The position numbers and the translations under genes are program-made. Under the pieces are notes generated by a model, which did no database searches, was not told the DNA's origin, and saw only the letters and a program-made list of their open reading frames with translations. 64,000 nucleotides of DNA from Bradyrhizobium ottawaense (GTDB lineage Bacteria > Pseudomonadota > Alphaproteobacteria > Rhizobiales > Xanthobacteraceae): NCBI RefSeq assembly GCF_002278135.3, contig NZ_CP029425.2, positions 3,696,001 to 3,760,000 of the forward strand. The letters run 5' to 3'. Below, piece after piece: positions 1 through 11,001 of the stretch. Each line of letters opens with the position of its first letter. Positions within the stretch are counted from its first letter, which is position 1.

Positions 1-795
1 ATGGTCGACGACGGGCTTGGGCGTGCCGCGCGGCGCGTAGAGGCCGTACCAGGTCGTGACATTGAACTCGGGAACGCCGGCTTCGGTCGAGGTCGGCACA
101 TCAGGCAGCGTCGCGACACGCGTCTTGCTGGTGATGGCATAGCCCTTGATCGTCTTCGACTGGATGTACGGCGTCGGCCCTGTCGCGGGATCGCAATAGA
201 CGTCGATGTGGCCTGCGATGACGTCGTTCAGCGCCGGTCCGCCGCCCTTGTAGTAGATCGGGGTGAGCTTGGTATCGGTGGCGCTCATGAACATCAGGCC
301 GCAGAGCTGCGAGGCCGAGCCGAGACCGACATTGCCGAAAGTGACCTTGTCACCGGCGTTGCGGATATGCGCGACCAGCTCGCCGAGATCCTTGGCTGGA
401 AAATTCGGTCGCGCCACCAGGATCATCGGGACGTCGGTGACGAGCCCGATCGGGGCGAAATCGCCGACCGGGTCGAACGGCAGCTTGGCGTAGAGGGCAG
501 GCGCGGTGGCCTGGCCGACATGCATCAGCAGCAGCGTGTAGCCATCCGCGGCCGCCTTGGCGACGCGGTTGGTGCCGAGCGTGCCGCCGGCACCGACGAC
601 ATTCTCGATGACGATGGACTGTTTCAGCGTCGCGCTCATGGCGCTGCCGAGGATACGTGCGATGACGTCGCCGGGACCGCCGGCGGAGAACGGCACGATC
701 ATCGTGACCGGGCGATTGGGAAAGTCGTCAGCGAGCGCTGCGCCGCAGGGATGAAGTAGGAGGAACAGGATCAGCGATCGTACGAGAAACTTCAT
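1..795 (-). CDS. Bug/TctC-family tricarboxylate-type substrate-binding protein (3' end outside window)
   Basis: The reading frame is open from an ATG at 795 to the left edge, giving 265 residues of a family usually near 320, so the C-terminus lies outside the window. Residues 1-22 form a Sec signal peptide (hydrophobic core, then ALA before the mature start). The mature N-terminus shows the Bug-family signature FPNRPV followed by IVPFSAGGPGD (residues 25-43), and later the GYTLL and PDVPTSTEAG motifs typical of the family. Such periplasmic proteins bind carboxylates and normally serve TctAB transporters or act as sensors. It is the last visible gene of the leftward operon, 24 nt after the GntR gene. 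No TctA or TctB gene is in the window, so it may be an orphan receptor or its partners may lie further left. Confidence 0.88.
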   Translation of the reverse strand, partial: MKFLVRSLILFLLLHPCGAALADDFPNRPVTMIVPFSAGGPGDVIARILGSAMSATLKQSIVIENVVGAGGTLGTNRVAKAAADGYTLLLMHVGQATAPALYAKLPFDPVGDFAPIGLVTDVPMILVARPNFPAKDLGELVAHIRNAGDKVTFGNVGLGSASQLCGLMFMSATDTKLTPIYYKGGGPALNDVIAGHIDVYCDPATGPTPYIQSKTIKGYAITSKTRVATLPDVPTSTEAGVPEFNVTTWYGLYAPRGTPKPVVDH

Positions 796-819
796 CGAAC
801 ACTCCCTGGCGGCATTATT

Positions 820-1536
820 CTAGTCGTCGGAAGGCGCCGCCTCCTTGGCCGCCGACGATTTTTCGATCATGTCGAGCGCGGCCACCGCGGCCGCGTTGAT
901 GTGGTCGACGCAGCAACGCTCGGCGAGATCCGGATCGCCGTTCTGGATCGCACGCCAGATCGCGGTGACCTCGCGCAGACTCTTGTTGATCCGCTTCGGT
1001 TGCGACATCGAGGTGATCCGCAGCAGCTGGATGCGATCGTGCAGCGGCTTGAGCATGCGCTGGATAAACGCATTGCGGCAGCCGCCGATCAGCGCCGCGT
1101 AGAAATCGGTCTTGGCTTCGAGGCATCCGACGAGGTCTTGCTTGGCCGCGGCCGCCTTCAGCCGTGTCAGGGCGTCGCCGATCCGGCGTGCCACTTCGGG
1201 GTCGTGAAGCCTGGCGCATTCGCGGCCGGCGAATCCTTCGAGCACTGCGCGCGCCGCGTAGAGCTGCCGGGCCTCTTCGAGGCTGATCGTGGACACCACG
1301 GGGCCGCGGTGCGGAACCGTATTGACCAGCCCGTCGGCTTCGAGCGCACGCAGCGCTTCGCGGATCGAGGGGCGGCTGACGCCCATCATCTCGCAGAGCT
1401 CGCGCTCGACCAGGCGCTGGCCCGGCTTCAGCGTTCCCGACATGATCGCCTCACGCAGCTTCTGCGCCACCATCGCCCGGACGGTCGGGACGTCCTCGAT
1501 GCGGAGTGTCGACTGCAATTCGTTGCGTCTTTCCAT
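820..1536 (-). CDS. GntR-family transcriptional regulator, FCD subfamily
   Basis: This 238-residue protein has an N-terminal winged helix-turn-helix (about residues 18-78, with GVSRPSIREALRALEADGLV) and an all-helical FCD ligand domain (about 85-220). FCD regulators sense small carboxylates and usually control the neighbouring catabolic genes. Oddly, the usual FCD metal ligands look mostly lost: the positions expected to hold Asp, His and His are K142, Y146 and V190, and only H212 remains, judged by eye against the family pattern. It sits inside the leftward operon, 24 nt upstream of the Bug gene and 23 nt after an SDR. The palindrome at 12033-12043 between the two arms of the cluster is its most likely operator. 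Confidence 0.9.
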   Translation of the reverse strand: MERRNELQSTLRIEDVPTVRAMVAQKLREAIMSGTLKPGQRLVERELCEMMGVSRPSIREALRALEADGLVNTVPHRGPVVSTISLEEARQLYAARAVLEGFAGRECARLHDPEVARRIGDALTRLKAAAAKQDLVGCLEAKTDFYAALIGGCRNAFIQRMLKPLHDRIQLLRITSMSQPKRINKSLREVTAIWRAIQNGDPDLAERCCVDHINAAAVAALDMIEKSSAAKEAAPSDD

Positions 1537-1559
1537 GTCCGGGTCCTGTTCGGGAAAAC

Positions 1560-2300
1560 TCAGTACCGGTTTACAGGCAGAATCATCATTTCGGCAATTT
1601 GAACGTGGGCGGGCTGGTCGAGCGCGAAGACGATCGAGCGGGCGATATCGGCCGGATCGAGCGCCATCCTGAACTGGTCGAAATAGTCCTTTTCCTTCTG
1701 CTGATCGCCGCGGTAGCGGGTCAGGATGATGTTGGTCCGGGTCAGGCCGGGCTGCAGCTCGGTCACCCGGATCGCGGTTTCCGCCAGCTCGCCCCGGAGG
1801 GTCTCGGTGAACATGTGCACGCCCGCCTTGCTGGTGCTGTACGCCGCCATGTCGGGCACGATCCGCACCGCGTTGATGGAGCTGATGTTGACGATGTGGC
1901 CGGCGTTGCGCTGGACCATGCCGGGAAGGATCGCGCGCGTGACGCGCATCAGGCCGATCAGGTTGGTCTGGATGATGCTGGACCAGTCGTCCGCAGAACC
2001 GATGTCGAAGCGCGTCCGGCCGCCGATGTCGTGGCCGGCATTGTTGATGAGAACGTCGACCGGCTTGAAATGACCGGGAATGGCATCCGGCAGGCGATCG
2101 ACGGCCGTTGCATCGCTGACGTCGAGCTGGATCGGAAACACCGCATCGCCCGCCGTCGCCGCCAGCTCTTCAAGCGCCTTGGCGTCGCGATCGACCAGCA
2201 CGACGCGGCGGCCGCTATCCAGCAGTGCCTTGGTGATGGCGCGTCCCATGCCGCCGGCGGCACCCGTCAGCACCACGGTCTGGCCTGATTGTTCAGTCAT
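1560..2300 (-). CDS. SDR-family NAD(P)-dependent oxidoreductase
   Basis: A classical short-chain dehydrogenase of 246 residues. The nucleotide-binding TGAAGGMG is at 12-19, NNAG at 86-89, the catalytic Ser near 140-141, and the YSTSK active site gives Y154 and K158. The closest family flavour is the YdfG-like branch that oxidises or reduces beta-hydroxy acids or aldehydes. It lies 23 nt upstream of the GntR gene and 22 nt after another SDR in the leftward operon, so it probably performs one redox step of the same pathway. The substrate cannot be named from the sequence. Confidence 0.88.
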   Translation of the reverse strand: MTEQSGQTVVLTGAAGGMGRAITKALLDSGRRVVLVDRDAKALEELAATAGDAVFPIQLDVSDATAVDRLPDAIPGHFKPVDVLINNAGHDIGGRTRFDIGSADDWSSIIQTNLIGLMRVTRAILPGMVQRNAGHIVNISSINAVRIVPDMAAYSTSKAGVHMFTETLRGELAETAIRVTELQPGLTRTNIILTRYRGDQQKEKDYFDQFRMALDPADIARSIVFALDQPAHVQIAEMMILPVNRY

Positions 2301-2322
2301 CGCTGCACTCCCATTCCAGTTC

Positions 2323-3102
2323 TCATGCCACCGACCAGCCGCCGTCGATCGGCAGGCTGGCGCCGGTGATGTCGTTCGCGGCCGGACCGCAGAGGAAGAC
2401 GACCATGGCGGCGACGGCGTCCATTTCGACGAAGCGCTGCGTCGGCTGGCGCTCGCCGAGATAGTCGCGCGTCACGTCCTCGACCGGACGATCGCTGCTC
2501 GATGCCATCGTCGCGATCTTGTTCAGGATCGCGGGCGTCGGCAGCGTGCCTGGGCAGAGCGTGTTGCAGGTGATGCCGCTGCGTGCCGTCTCGATGGCGA
2601 CGGCGCGGGTCATGCCTGCAATTGCGGTCTTGGTGGTGACGTAGTCGATGCGGTCCTCGACCGCGCGGCTGGAATAGATCGAGCCCATGTTGACGATCCG
2701 GCCCCAGCCGCGATGCTTCATCGCAGGCAGCGCCAGGCGGATGAGGTGGAACGGCGCCGACAAATTGACGGCGAGGGCCTCATCCCAGCGCTCGGGCGGA
2801 AACTGTTCGATGGCAGAGAAATGCCGCACGACGGCATTGTTGACGAGGATGTCGATGGCGCCGCAGCGGTCGAGCAGGTCCGCCATCATGGCCTCGATCC
2901 CCTCGCGCCGGGACAGATCGGCGCCGGCGGCGATGACCTCCACGCCGAAGCGGGCGCGGAGGTCATCCGCGGCCTGCTTCGGCGTGTCGAGATCGTGAAG
3001 GACGATATTGGCGCCCGCGCCGGCAAGGCCTTCGGCGATAGCGAGGCCGAGGCCCGCGGTCGCGCCGGTCACGAGTGCCCATTTGCCCTTCATCGCAGCC
3101 AC
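2323..3102 (-). CDS. SDR-family oxidoreductase, 3-hydroxybutyrate-dehydrogenase-like
   Basis: This is a 259-residue short-chain dehydrogenase with TGATAGLG at 12-19, catalytic S141, Y154 and K158 (YVTTK), and the C-terminal ITGASLPIDGGW motif near 246-257. Its overall layout resembles D-3-hydroxybutyrate dehydrogenase and 3-oxoacyl reductases. The usual NNAG motif reads NNAV (88-91), a mild departure. The start lies only 6 nt after the stop of the CMD-like gene, so translation is likely coupled; an internal ATG at codon 4 is an alternative start. It belongs to the leftward operon and probably acts on a hydroxyacid or enol intermediate. Confidence 0.88.
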   Translation of the reverse strand: MAAMKGKWALVTGATAGLGLAIAEGLAGAGANIVLHDLDTPKQAADDLRARFGVEVIAAGADLSRREGIEAMMADLLDRCGAIDILVNNAVVRHFSAIEQFPPERWDEALAVNLSAPFHLIRLALPAMKHRGWGRIVNMGSIYSSRAVEDRIDYVTTKTAIAGMTRAVAIETARSGITCNTLCPGTLPTPAILNKIATMASSSDRPVEDVTRDYLGERQPTQRFVEMDAVAAMVVFLCGPAANDITGASLPIDGGWSVA

Positions 3103-3108
3103 GCTCCG

Positions 3109-3489
3109 CTACTTCTTGTCGAGCTCGGCGAAGACTTCCTTCGCATTCCGAAATGCATCCACGCCGGCCGGCACGCCGCAATAGATTGCGACCTGCATGA
3201 AGACCTCGCGGATTTCCTCCTTGGTCGCGCCATTGGCGAGCGCGCCGCGGACATGGGTCTTCAGCTCATGAGGACGGTTGAGTGCGCAGAGCATCGCCAG
3301 ATTGAGGAAGCTGCGCGTCTTTCGTGTGAGGCCCTCGCGGCCCCAGACGTAACCCCAGCAATATTCCGTGGTGAGGTCCTGCATCGGCCGGTTGAACTCG
3401 TCGGCGGATGCGATCGCCTTGTCGACGAATTCGTTGCCGAGCACGCTCTTGCGGATTTCGAGGCCGCGGTCGTAGGTCGCTTTGTCCAT
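3109..3489 (-). CDS. Carboxymuconolactone decarboxylase-family protein (PcaC-like)
   Basis: The 126-residue protein matches the single-domain gamma-carboxymuconolactone decarboxylase family in length and in the C-terminal block (TKEEIREVFMQVAIYCGVPA, about residues 88-107). PcaC decarboxylates 4-carboxymuconolactone in the beta-ketoadipate route; relatives in this superfamily also act as peroxidases, so the reaction is not certain. It lacks the CxxC of the AhpD peroxidase branch, which favours a decarboxylase or isomerase-like role. A close paralogue lies on the opposite arm at 13523-13912. It stands 41 nt after a binding-protein gene and 6 nt before an SDR. Confidence 0.88.
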   Translation of the reverse strand: MDKATYDRGLEIRKSVLGNEFVDKAIASADEFNRPMQDLTTEYCWGYVWGREGLTRKTRSFLNLAMLCALNRPHELKTHVRGALANGATKEEIREVFMQVAIYCGVPAGVDAFRNAKEVFAELDKK

Positions 3490-3530
3490 TGTGGTCTCCG
3501 TTTCTTGGTTTGGCGCCCTCAGCTCTCAGG

Positions 3531-4769
3531 TCAACTCTTGGGCCAGAACGGTTTTGCCCGCGCGAGTTCGGGCGGGAACACCGTCACCGGCACGCCGGCT
3601 TGCCACTGCACGATGGTCATGCCGGCGCCGACGCGGCGGCCCTTCTCGTCGAATTTGATCTCGCCCAGCGGGTAATATTTGGAGGGGCCGCCATCCATGG
3701 TGCGCAGCGCTTCGCCGACGGCGACGCGATCGGCCTTGCCGGCCTTCTCCAGCGCGTCCTTGATCACCCACATGTCGCCATAGGTGGAGATCGCGTTCTG
3801 CGTCATCCACGGCTCCTTGTAGCGCGTCTTCAACTCGGCGATCAGCGCCTCATGGCCCTTGGCGCCCCAACTGGCGACGCACGTCAACACGCCCTGGAGC
3901 AGCTCGGGGCTGACGGTCTGCAGCATGTCCGGCTCGGCGATCGCGATGCCGAACGAGATCGTCGGCACCTTGCCCTGGCCGAGGCCAAATTCGTTCATCT
4001 TCTCGAGCAGCAGTTTTGCATCCGAGATCACCGTCGGCAGGAAGAACAGCAGGTCGGGCTTGGCCGAACGGATCTTCTGCACCAGTGAGGTTGCGTCAGC
4101 GAGCGGCGGGGTGAACGTCTCGTCGACGATCAGCTGCAACTGGTTCTCCGCCAGCAGGCCCTCGCGCATTGCCTTGGCGGAGGCGATCGAGGCGCCCGTG
4201 TTGTCGGTGAGGATCGCGACCGTCTTCGGCCGCTTGCCTGAGGCCGTCTCCGCCAGCTTGATGAGCTGGGGCAACGCCTGCCGTGCCTGCGACCCCGCGG
4301 TGGCCGCGGTCTGGAACACGTATTTGAATCCGCGCTCGGTGATGAGATCCGAATAGGAGAGGGTGAGCATCGGCAGGTTGGCGCGCTCGGTCACCTCGGT
4401 CACCGCGAGGGTGAACGAGGACAGATAGGCGCCGCTGGCCGCGACCAGATCGGTCTCCTGCGCCACCATGCGCTGTGCCGCGTTCTTGGCCTTCTCCGTG
4501 GTATCGCCGGAATCGAGCACGACGAGCTTCAGCTTGGCGCCGCCGAGCGCCTTGACGCCGCCTTGCGCGTTGATGTGATCAATCGCCATCTCGGCGCCTT
4601 CGCGCATCACCGTTCCCGGGCGGGCATAGAGCCCCGAGATCGGCACCAGCAGGCCGACCTTCACTTCAGAAGGTTGCTGCGCCCAGCCGGCGCGGGACGC
4701 GATCAGCGTGCCGGAGGCGCCGGCCAGCAGGGTTCGCCGCGATATCGTGATCTTGCTCTTTGCAGTCAT
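3531..4769 (-). CDS. ABC transporter substrate-binding protein, Leu/Ile/Val (LivK) type, Tat signal
   Basis: The start at 4769 gives 412 residues beginning with a twin-arginine signal (ISRRTLLAGA, residues 9-18) and a cleavage region near GWAQQ. Longer upstream reading adds an Arg/Ser-rich stretch with no signal character, so it was rejected. The mature part has the type I periplasmic-binding fold (EVKVGLLVPISGLYARPG, MAIDHINAQGG). It is strongly paralogous to the next gene (4801-6036). Both are expected to deliver ligand to the LivHMGF-type transporter encoded upstream. Ligands of this group range from branched amino acids to aromatic and aliphatic carboxylates. Confidence 0.9.
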   Translation of the reverse strand: MTAKSKITISRRTLLAGASGTLIASRAGWAQQPSEVKVGLLVPISGLYARPGTVMREGAEMAIDHINAQGGVKALGGAKLKLVVLDSGDTTEKAKNAAQRMVAQETDLVAASGAYLSSFTLAVTEVTERANLPMLTLSYSDLITERGFKYVFQTAATAGSQARQALPQLIKLAETASGKRPKTVAILTDNTGASIASAKAMREGLLAENQLQLIVDETFTPPLADATSLVQKIRSAKPDLLFFLPTVISDAKLLLEKMNEFGLGQGKVPTISFGIAIAEPDMLQTVSPELLQGVLTCVASWGAKGHEALIAELKTRYKEPWMTQNAISTYGDMWVIKDALEKAGKADRVAVGEALRTMDGGPSKYYPLGEIKFDEKGRRVGAGMTIVQWQAGVPVTVFPPELARAKPFWPKS

Positions 4770-4800
4770 GACAGTCTCCTCCCCAGGATTTGCGCGACGC

Positions 4801-6036
4801 CTAGGATTTCTTCGGCCAGAACGGCTGCGCCTGCGCGAGCTCGGGCGGATAAACGGTGACAGGCACGCCCGATTGCCATTGCACGATGACGACGCCGGCG
4901 CCGACGCGGCGGCCCCTCTCGTCGAATTTGAGCTGGCCGCCCGGGTAATATTTCGACGGGCCGGCATCCATGGTGCGGAAGGCCTGCGCGACCGCGTTGC
5001 GGTCGGCCTTGCCGGCCTTCTCCAGCGCTTCCTTCATCAGCCACATGTCGCCATAGGTCGAGATGACGTTCTGGGTCATCCAGGGCTCCTTGTATTTGGC
5101 CTTGAGCTCCGCGATCAGCGCCTCGTGGCCCTTCGAGCCCCAATTGGCGACGATGGTCATGATGCCCTGCACGGTCTCCGGGCTCACGCTCTGCAGCATG
5201 TCGGGCTCGGCGATGGTGATGCTGAAGGACACGGTCGGGATCTTGCCCTGGCCGAGGCCGAACTCGCTGATCTTCTCGAGGCCAAGCTTGGCGTCCGACA
5301 CTGCATTGGGCATGAACAGCAGCAGATCGGGCTTGGCCGAGCGAACTTTCTGGATCAGCGGCGTCGCATCCGACAGCGGCGGCGTCCAGACTTCCTCGAC
5401 CACGAGCTGGAGGCCCTCCTGCGCGAACAGCCTCTCCTTGAGCGCCTTGGCGGTGGCCACCGACGTTGCGGTGTTGTCCATGAGCATCGCCACGGTCTTC
5501 GGCTTCTTGCCCGAGGCATTCTCGGCCAGCTTCATCAGCGTCGGCAGGCCGAGCTCTGACTGGCGGCTCGCGGTCGCTGCGGTCTGGAAAATGTATTTGA
5601 AGCCGCGGTCAGTCAGCAGGTCCGAATAGGACAGCGTCAGCACAGGCAGCTCGGCGCGCTCGGTCACCTCGGTGACCGCCAGCGTGAAGGAGGACAGATA
5701 GGAGCCGGTCGCGGCGACCAGATCTGGCTCCTGCGCCACCATGCGCTGTGCCGCGTTCTTGGCTTTCTCGGTGGTGTCGCCGCAGTCGATCACGACCAGC
5801 TTCAGCTTGGCGCCGCCGAGCGCCTTGATGCCGCCCTGCGCGTTGATGTGTTCGATGCCCATCTCGGCACCCATCTTCATCACCTGGCCGGGGCGGGTGT
5901 AGATGCCCGACAGCGGCACGATCAGTCCGACCTTGATCTCGCCAGGTGCCTGCGCGCGCGCAACGCCGGCGAGGCCGACGGCGGCGGCGCCGGAGAGCAC
6001 GGTGCGGCGACTCAGTCCTTTTGAAGTCTTGTTCAT
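4801..6036 (-). CDS. ABC transporter substrate-binding protein, LivK type, Tat signal (paralogue)
   Basis: This is a 411-residue paralogue of the downstream neighbour, sharing long near-identical blocks such as GGAKLKLVVIDCGDTTEKAK. The start at 6036 places a twin-arginine motif (LSRRTVLSGAA) at residues 9-19, followed by ARAQAPGEIKVGLIVPLSG. The fold is the type I periplasmic binding protein. It sits 31 nt upstream of the other binding protein and 34 nt after the livF-like gene. Two similar receptors with one membrane complex suggest a recent tandem duplication that widened or tuned ligand range. Confidence 0.9.
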   Translation of the reverse strand: MNKTSKGLSRRTVLSGAAAVGLAGVARAQAPGEIKVGLIVPLSGIYTRPGQVMKMGAEMGIEHINAQGGIKALGGAKLKLVVIDCGDTTEKAKNAAQRMVAQEPDLVAATGSYLSSFTLAVTEVTERAELPVLTLSYSDLLTDRGFKYIFQTAATASRQSELGLPTLMKLAENASGKKPKTVAMLMDNTATSVATAKALKERLFAQEGLQLVVEEVWTPPLSDATPLIQKVRSAKPDLLLFMPNAVSDAKLGLEKISEFGLGQGKIPTVSFSITIAEPDMLQSVSPETVQGIMTIVANWGSKGHEALIAELKAKYKEPWMTQNVISTYGDMWLMKEALEKAGKADRNAVAQAFRTMDAGPSKYYPGGQLKFDERGRRVGAGVVIVQWQSGVPVTVYPPELAQAQPFWPKKS

Positions 6037-6070
6037 TTTGTTTCTCCCTGATCTTTGTTTTTTGTGTTGG

Positions 6071-6764
6071 TCACATGCCGAGATAGGCTTTGCGCACGCG
6101 GTCATCGGCGCGCAGCGTAGCGTTGTTGCCTTCGAGCACGACGTGTCCGGCTTCGAGGACATAGCCGTGGTCGGCGGATTCCAGCGCTTCCGCGACGCGC
6201 TGCTCGACCAGCAGCATGGTCAGCCCGGACTGGCGGCGGATCTCGATCAGCCGCTCGAAGATGAAGTCCGCGGTCGAGGGCGCGAGCCCCATCGAGGGCT
6301 CGTCCAGCATCAGAAGCTTCGGGGAGGAGGCGAGGCCGCGGCCGATCGCGAGCATCTGCTGCTGGCCGCCGGACATCGTACCCGCGAATTGATCGCGGCG
6401 CTCCTTCAGCACCGGCAGCCATTCGAAGATGCGCTCGATATTGGCTTGCCAGTCGCGGCGGCCGCTCTCGGTCATCGCGCCCATTTCCAGATTCTCCATC
6501 ACGGTCAGCGACGGGAAAACCTGGCGTCCCTCCGGGACGTGGGCGATGCCGAGATGGGCGCGCTGCGGCGGCGGCACTGCGAGCAGGTCGACGCCGTCGA
6601 ACGTGATCGCGCCGCCGCTGGGCTTGACGATGCCGGAGATCGTCTTGAACAGCGTGGTCTTGCCGGCGCCGTTGGGTCCGACGATCGCGACGAACTGGCC
6701 CGCGCCGACATTGATCGAGACGTCGTTCAGGACGGGCTTGGCCGAATAGCCCGCGCTCAATCCC

Positions 6765-6778
<14 letters not shown>
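6071..6778 (-). CDS. ABC transporter ATP-binding protein, LivF type
   Basis: The 235-residue ATPase has Walker A GPNGAGKT (34-41), signature MSGGQQQ (135-141), Walker B LLMLDE (155-160) and the VEQ switch region expected of LivF. It powers import by the branched-chain-type (HAAT) transporter together with the fused LivM-LivG and LivH. The gene overlaps the fusion gene by 14 nt, a sign of translational coupling. The first signature residue is Met where Leu is usual, a common tolerance in LivF. Confidence 0.93.
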
Positions 6779-8539
<1,761 letters not shown>

Positions 8540-8543
<4 letters not shown>

Positions 8544-9475
8544 GTCCTCTCCACCATGCGCCCGAAGAAGCCTTGCGGGCGGAAGAAGATGATGAGGAGG
8601 AAGACGGCGAAGATCGCGGCGTTCTGCAATTGTGTCGGCAGGATCAGCGTCGACATCTGCTGCACGAGGCCGATCGTCATGCCGCCCCAGAAGGCGCCGA
8701 TGATGCTGCCCATGCCGCCGAGCACGACGCCGGCATACATGACGATGACGTATTCAAGACCGACGAAGGGGTGGAACGGGTAGTTGGTGGCGAGCAGGCC
8801 GCCGGCAATCGCGGTGATGCCGCAGCCGAGTGCGAAGGCGGTGCGATGCGCGCGGTCGACGTCGATGCCCATATAGGTCGCTGCCGTCGGATTGTCCGCG
8901 GCGGCGCGGAGCGACTTGCCGATCCGCGTGCGCGTGATCAGCAACGAGAGCAGGATCATGATCGCCAGCGAGACGATCATATCGATGCTGCGGGCCTTGT
9001 TGAGGAAGATGCTCATGTCGAAGAAGGGCCCGAGCTCCCACGCCGAGCTCGACAGCGGCGTACGGATCGAGGCCAGCACCGAGCCGAACACGATGAGGCC
9101 GCCGTTCTGCAGGATCAGCGCGATGCCGAGCGTGAGGATGAGCTGGGCGTAATGGCCTTCGCCTTCGAGCGAGGCAGTACGTGTCCCGGAGACGTGCGAA
9201 ATCAAAGCCAGATGCACGAAATAGCCGAACACGGCGAGCACCGGCCCGGCCAGCAGGATGGCGACGAACGGCCCCACGGCATTGCCGAACAGCGTCTGGA
9301 TGCCGGCGGCGGTGAAGAGATAGAAGGCGGTGTACATGCCGAGCATCATGAAATCGCCATGGGCGAAGTTGATGACGCGCATGACGCCGAAGATCAGGCC
9401 GAGCCCGACGCACATCAGGCCATAGACGGCGCCGATCAAAAGCCCCGCGGCGAGCGCTTGCAGAAAGCCTTCCAT
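8540..9475 (-). CDS. ABC transporter permease, LivH type
   Basis: The start at 9475 (MEGFLQALAAGLLIGAVYGL) gives a 311-residue polytopic protein with about eight hydrophobic segments. It carries the LivH signatures GLGLIFGVMRVINFAHGDF and GMGSIIGAFWGG. It pairs with the fused LivM to form the translocation pore. The upstream extension to 9613 is polar and lacks family similarity, so it was excluded. Its stop overlaps the start of the fusion gene. A 103-nt gap separates it from the MmgE/PrpD gene upstream, long enough for an internal promoter. Confidence 0.92.
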
Positions 9476-9578
9476 CAGCCTGGCCTCCGAGTATCGGCTT
9501 GCCGGCAGCCATGCGCCGATGGCATTACTAAGCTGGTCTCGAAATCGACCATGTTTCCCCCGTACTCTCCGGCACTTC

Positions 9579-10973
9579 TCATGATGCCGGTCGTAAAGCC
9601 CGTTCCGTTGCATTCAGGCGGCACTGCGCGGCGATGTCGCCTGCATGGCCGAGCTGCTCGCAATCGTCGATGAGTTGCTCGAGCCGCCGCACGCGATCCT
9701 CGCCGAGGCCTCCGGCTGCCGAGCTGCGAAAGCGTGCGCGAATATCGGCAGGTGTTGCGGCGATGACGTCGGGCAGAGCGTGCCGGATGGTCCGGCCGCC
9801 GCGCAGCTGCACGGTGACCTCCGCACCCTGCTTGCCGGGGAAGGCGGCGGTGAAGGCGGGATCTGCCTTGAGATCGGTGACCGCCACGAGGCGGATGATG
9901 TCGGCATCATCGAGCTCGGCGTAGTTCTCTTCCTCGATCTCGCCCCGCGCCAGCGTCGCCGCGACGCTGAAGGGAATGCTCATCTTGGCCTGGAGCGCGT
10001 TGCGGTAGGGCCCCATGGAATCGCAGCCGGGATAGCGCACCGCAGCGTCGGGCGCGCGGATGACGACGTGGTCGATCTCGTCGACGCTGGCGAGCTCGTG
10101 TGAGACGCGAAGCGCGGCCTGTGCCGCTGTCTGCGCGAAATTGCAGGCGGGGACCGGCTTGTTGTAGACGGCCATGATCTCGCACTCGCCATTGGGGAAG
10201 AGCGCGATGCTCTCCGGCGCGGGCTGGCGGCGATAGGCGGCGAACAGGCCGGCTTCACCCTCCAGTATGGTTTCCGAGCCGAAGGCGCCGGCCGCGGCAA
10301 GGCCAATTGCCTTGATCGCATTGCCGGCGGCAAAGCCGGGATGGAAATACATGTCGGAGCCGCCGGCATGCGGCCACTCGTTGAGACCGCTGGAGGTATT
10401 GGCCGCGATCGCGATGGCGCTGGTCGCCTGGGCCTCGGAGAGGCCGAGCGCGAAACTTCCCGCGAGCGCTGCGCCCAGAGGGGCCACGAGGCCCGTCGGG
10501 CGATAGAGGCGTGCGAGGTCCGAGGTCAGCAGCGCGCGGCCGATCCGCGCGCCGGTCTCATAGCCGATGATGGCGGCCGCGAGCAGCCTGTCCCCGCGCA
10601 GCGGCGTCTGTTCCGACAGCGCGAGCAGGGCCGGCCAGATCACGACGCCGTGGTGCGCGATGCTGGCCGCATGCATGTCTTCCCGCACGAGGCCGTGCCC
10701 CATGACGGCATTGGCGAAGGCTGCGTCGGCCGGCGAGGAAAGCTGCGACGTCCCGATGATCGTTGCGCTGCCGCCGGCCTGCGCAATCGCAACCGCCTGG
10801 CGGCTCCAGGGATGATGGCCGGCCTCGAAGGCGCAGGACAGGAAGTCGAGCAGGCAGAGCTTTGCCTTGGCAATGACGTCCTGCCCGAAATAGCCAATAT
10901 CCAGCGCAAGCACGCTCCGCGCCATCTGACGCGCGAGCGGGACCTTGCCTGATGCGGTCGGACCGATCGTCAT
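9579..10973 (-). CDS. MmgE/PrpD-family protein (first copy)
   Basis: The 464-residue protein has the two-domain MmgE/PrpD layout: a helical N-terminal domain with the motif GHGLVREDMH near residues 92-101 and a C-terminal alpha/beta domain. Family members include 2-methylcitrate dehydratase, cis-aconitate decarboxylase and iminodisuccinate epimerase, so a dehydratase, decarboxylase or epimerase acting on a polycarboxylate is likely. It follows the hydroxyacid dehydrogenase gene by 28 nt. A second, clearly different member lies on the other arm (12124-13479). Substrate is not predictable. Confidence 0.88.
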   Translation of the reverse strand: MTIGPTASGKVPLARQMARSVLALDIGYFGQDVIAKAKLCLLDFLSCAFEAGHHPWSRQAVAIAQAGGSATIIGTSQLSSPADAAFANAVMGHGLVREDMHAASIAHHGVVIWPALLALSEQTPLRGDRLLAAAIIGYETGARIGRALLTSDLARLYRPTGLVAPLGAALAGSFALGLSEAQATSAIAIAANTSSGLNEWPHAGGSDMYFHPGFAAGNAIKAIGLAAAGAFGSETILEGEAGLFAAYRRQPAPESIALFPNGECEIMAVYNKPVPACNFAQTAAQAALRVSHELASVDEIDHVVIRAPDAAVRYPGCDSMGPYRNALQAKMSIPFSVAATLARGEIEEENYAELDDADIIRLVAVTDLKADPAFTAAFPGKQGAEVTVQLRGGRTIRHALPDVIAATPADIRARFRSSAAGGLGEDRVRRLEQLIDDCEQLGHAGDIAAQCRLNATERALRPAS

Positions 10974-11001
10974 CGCGGGTCGCTCTCCCTGGCTTGCGCG
11001 A

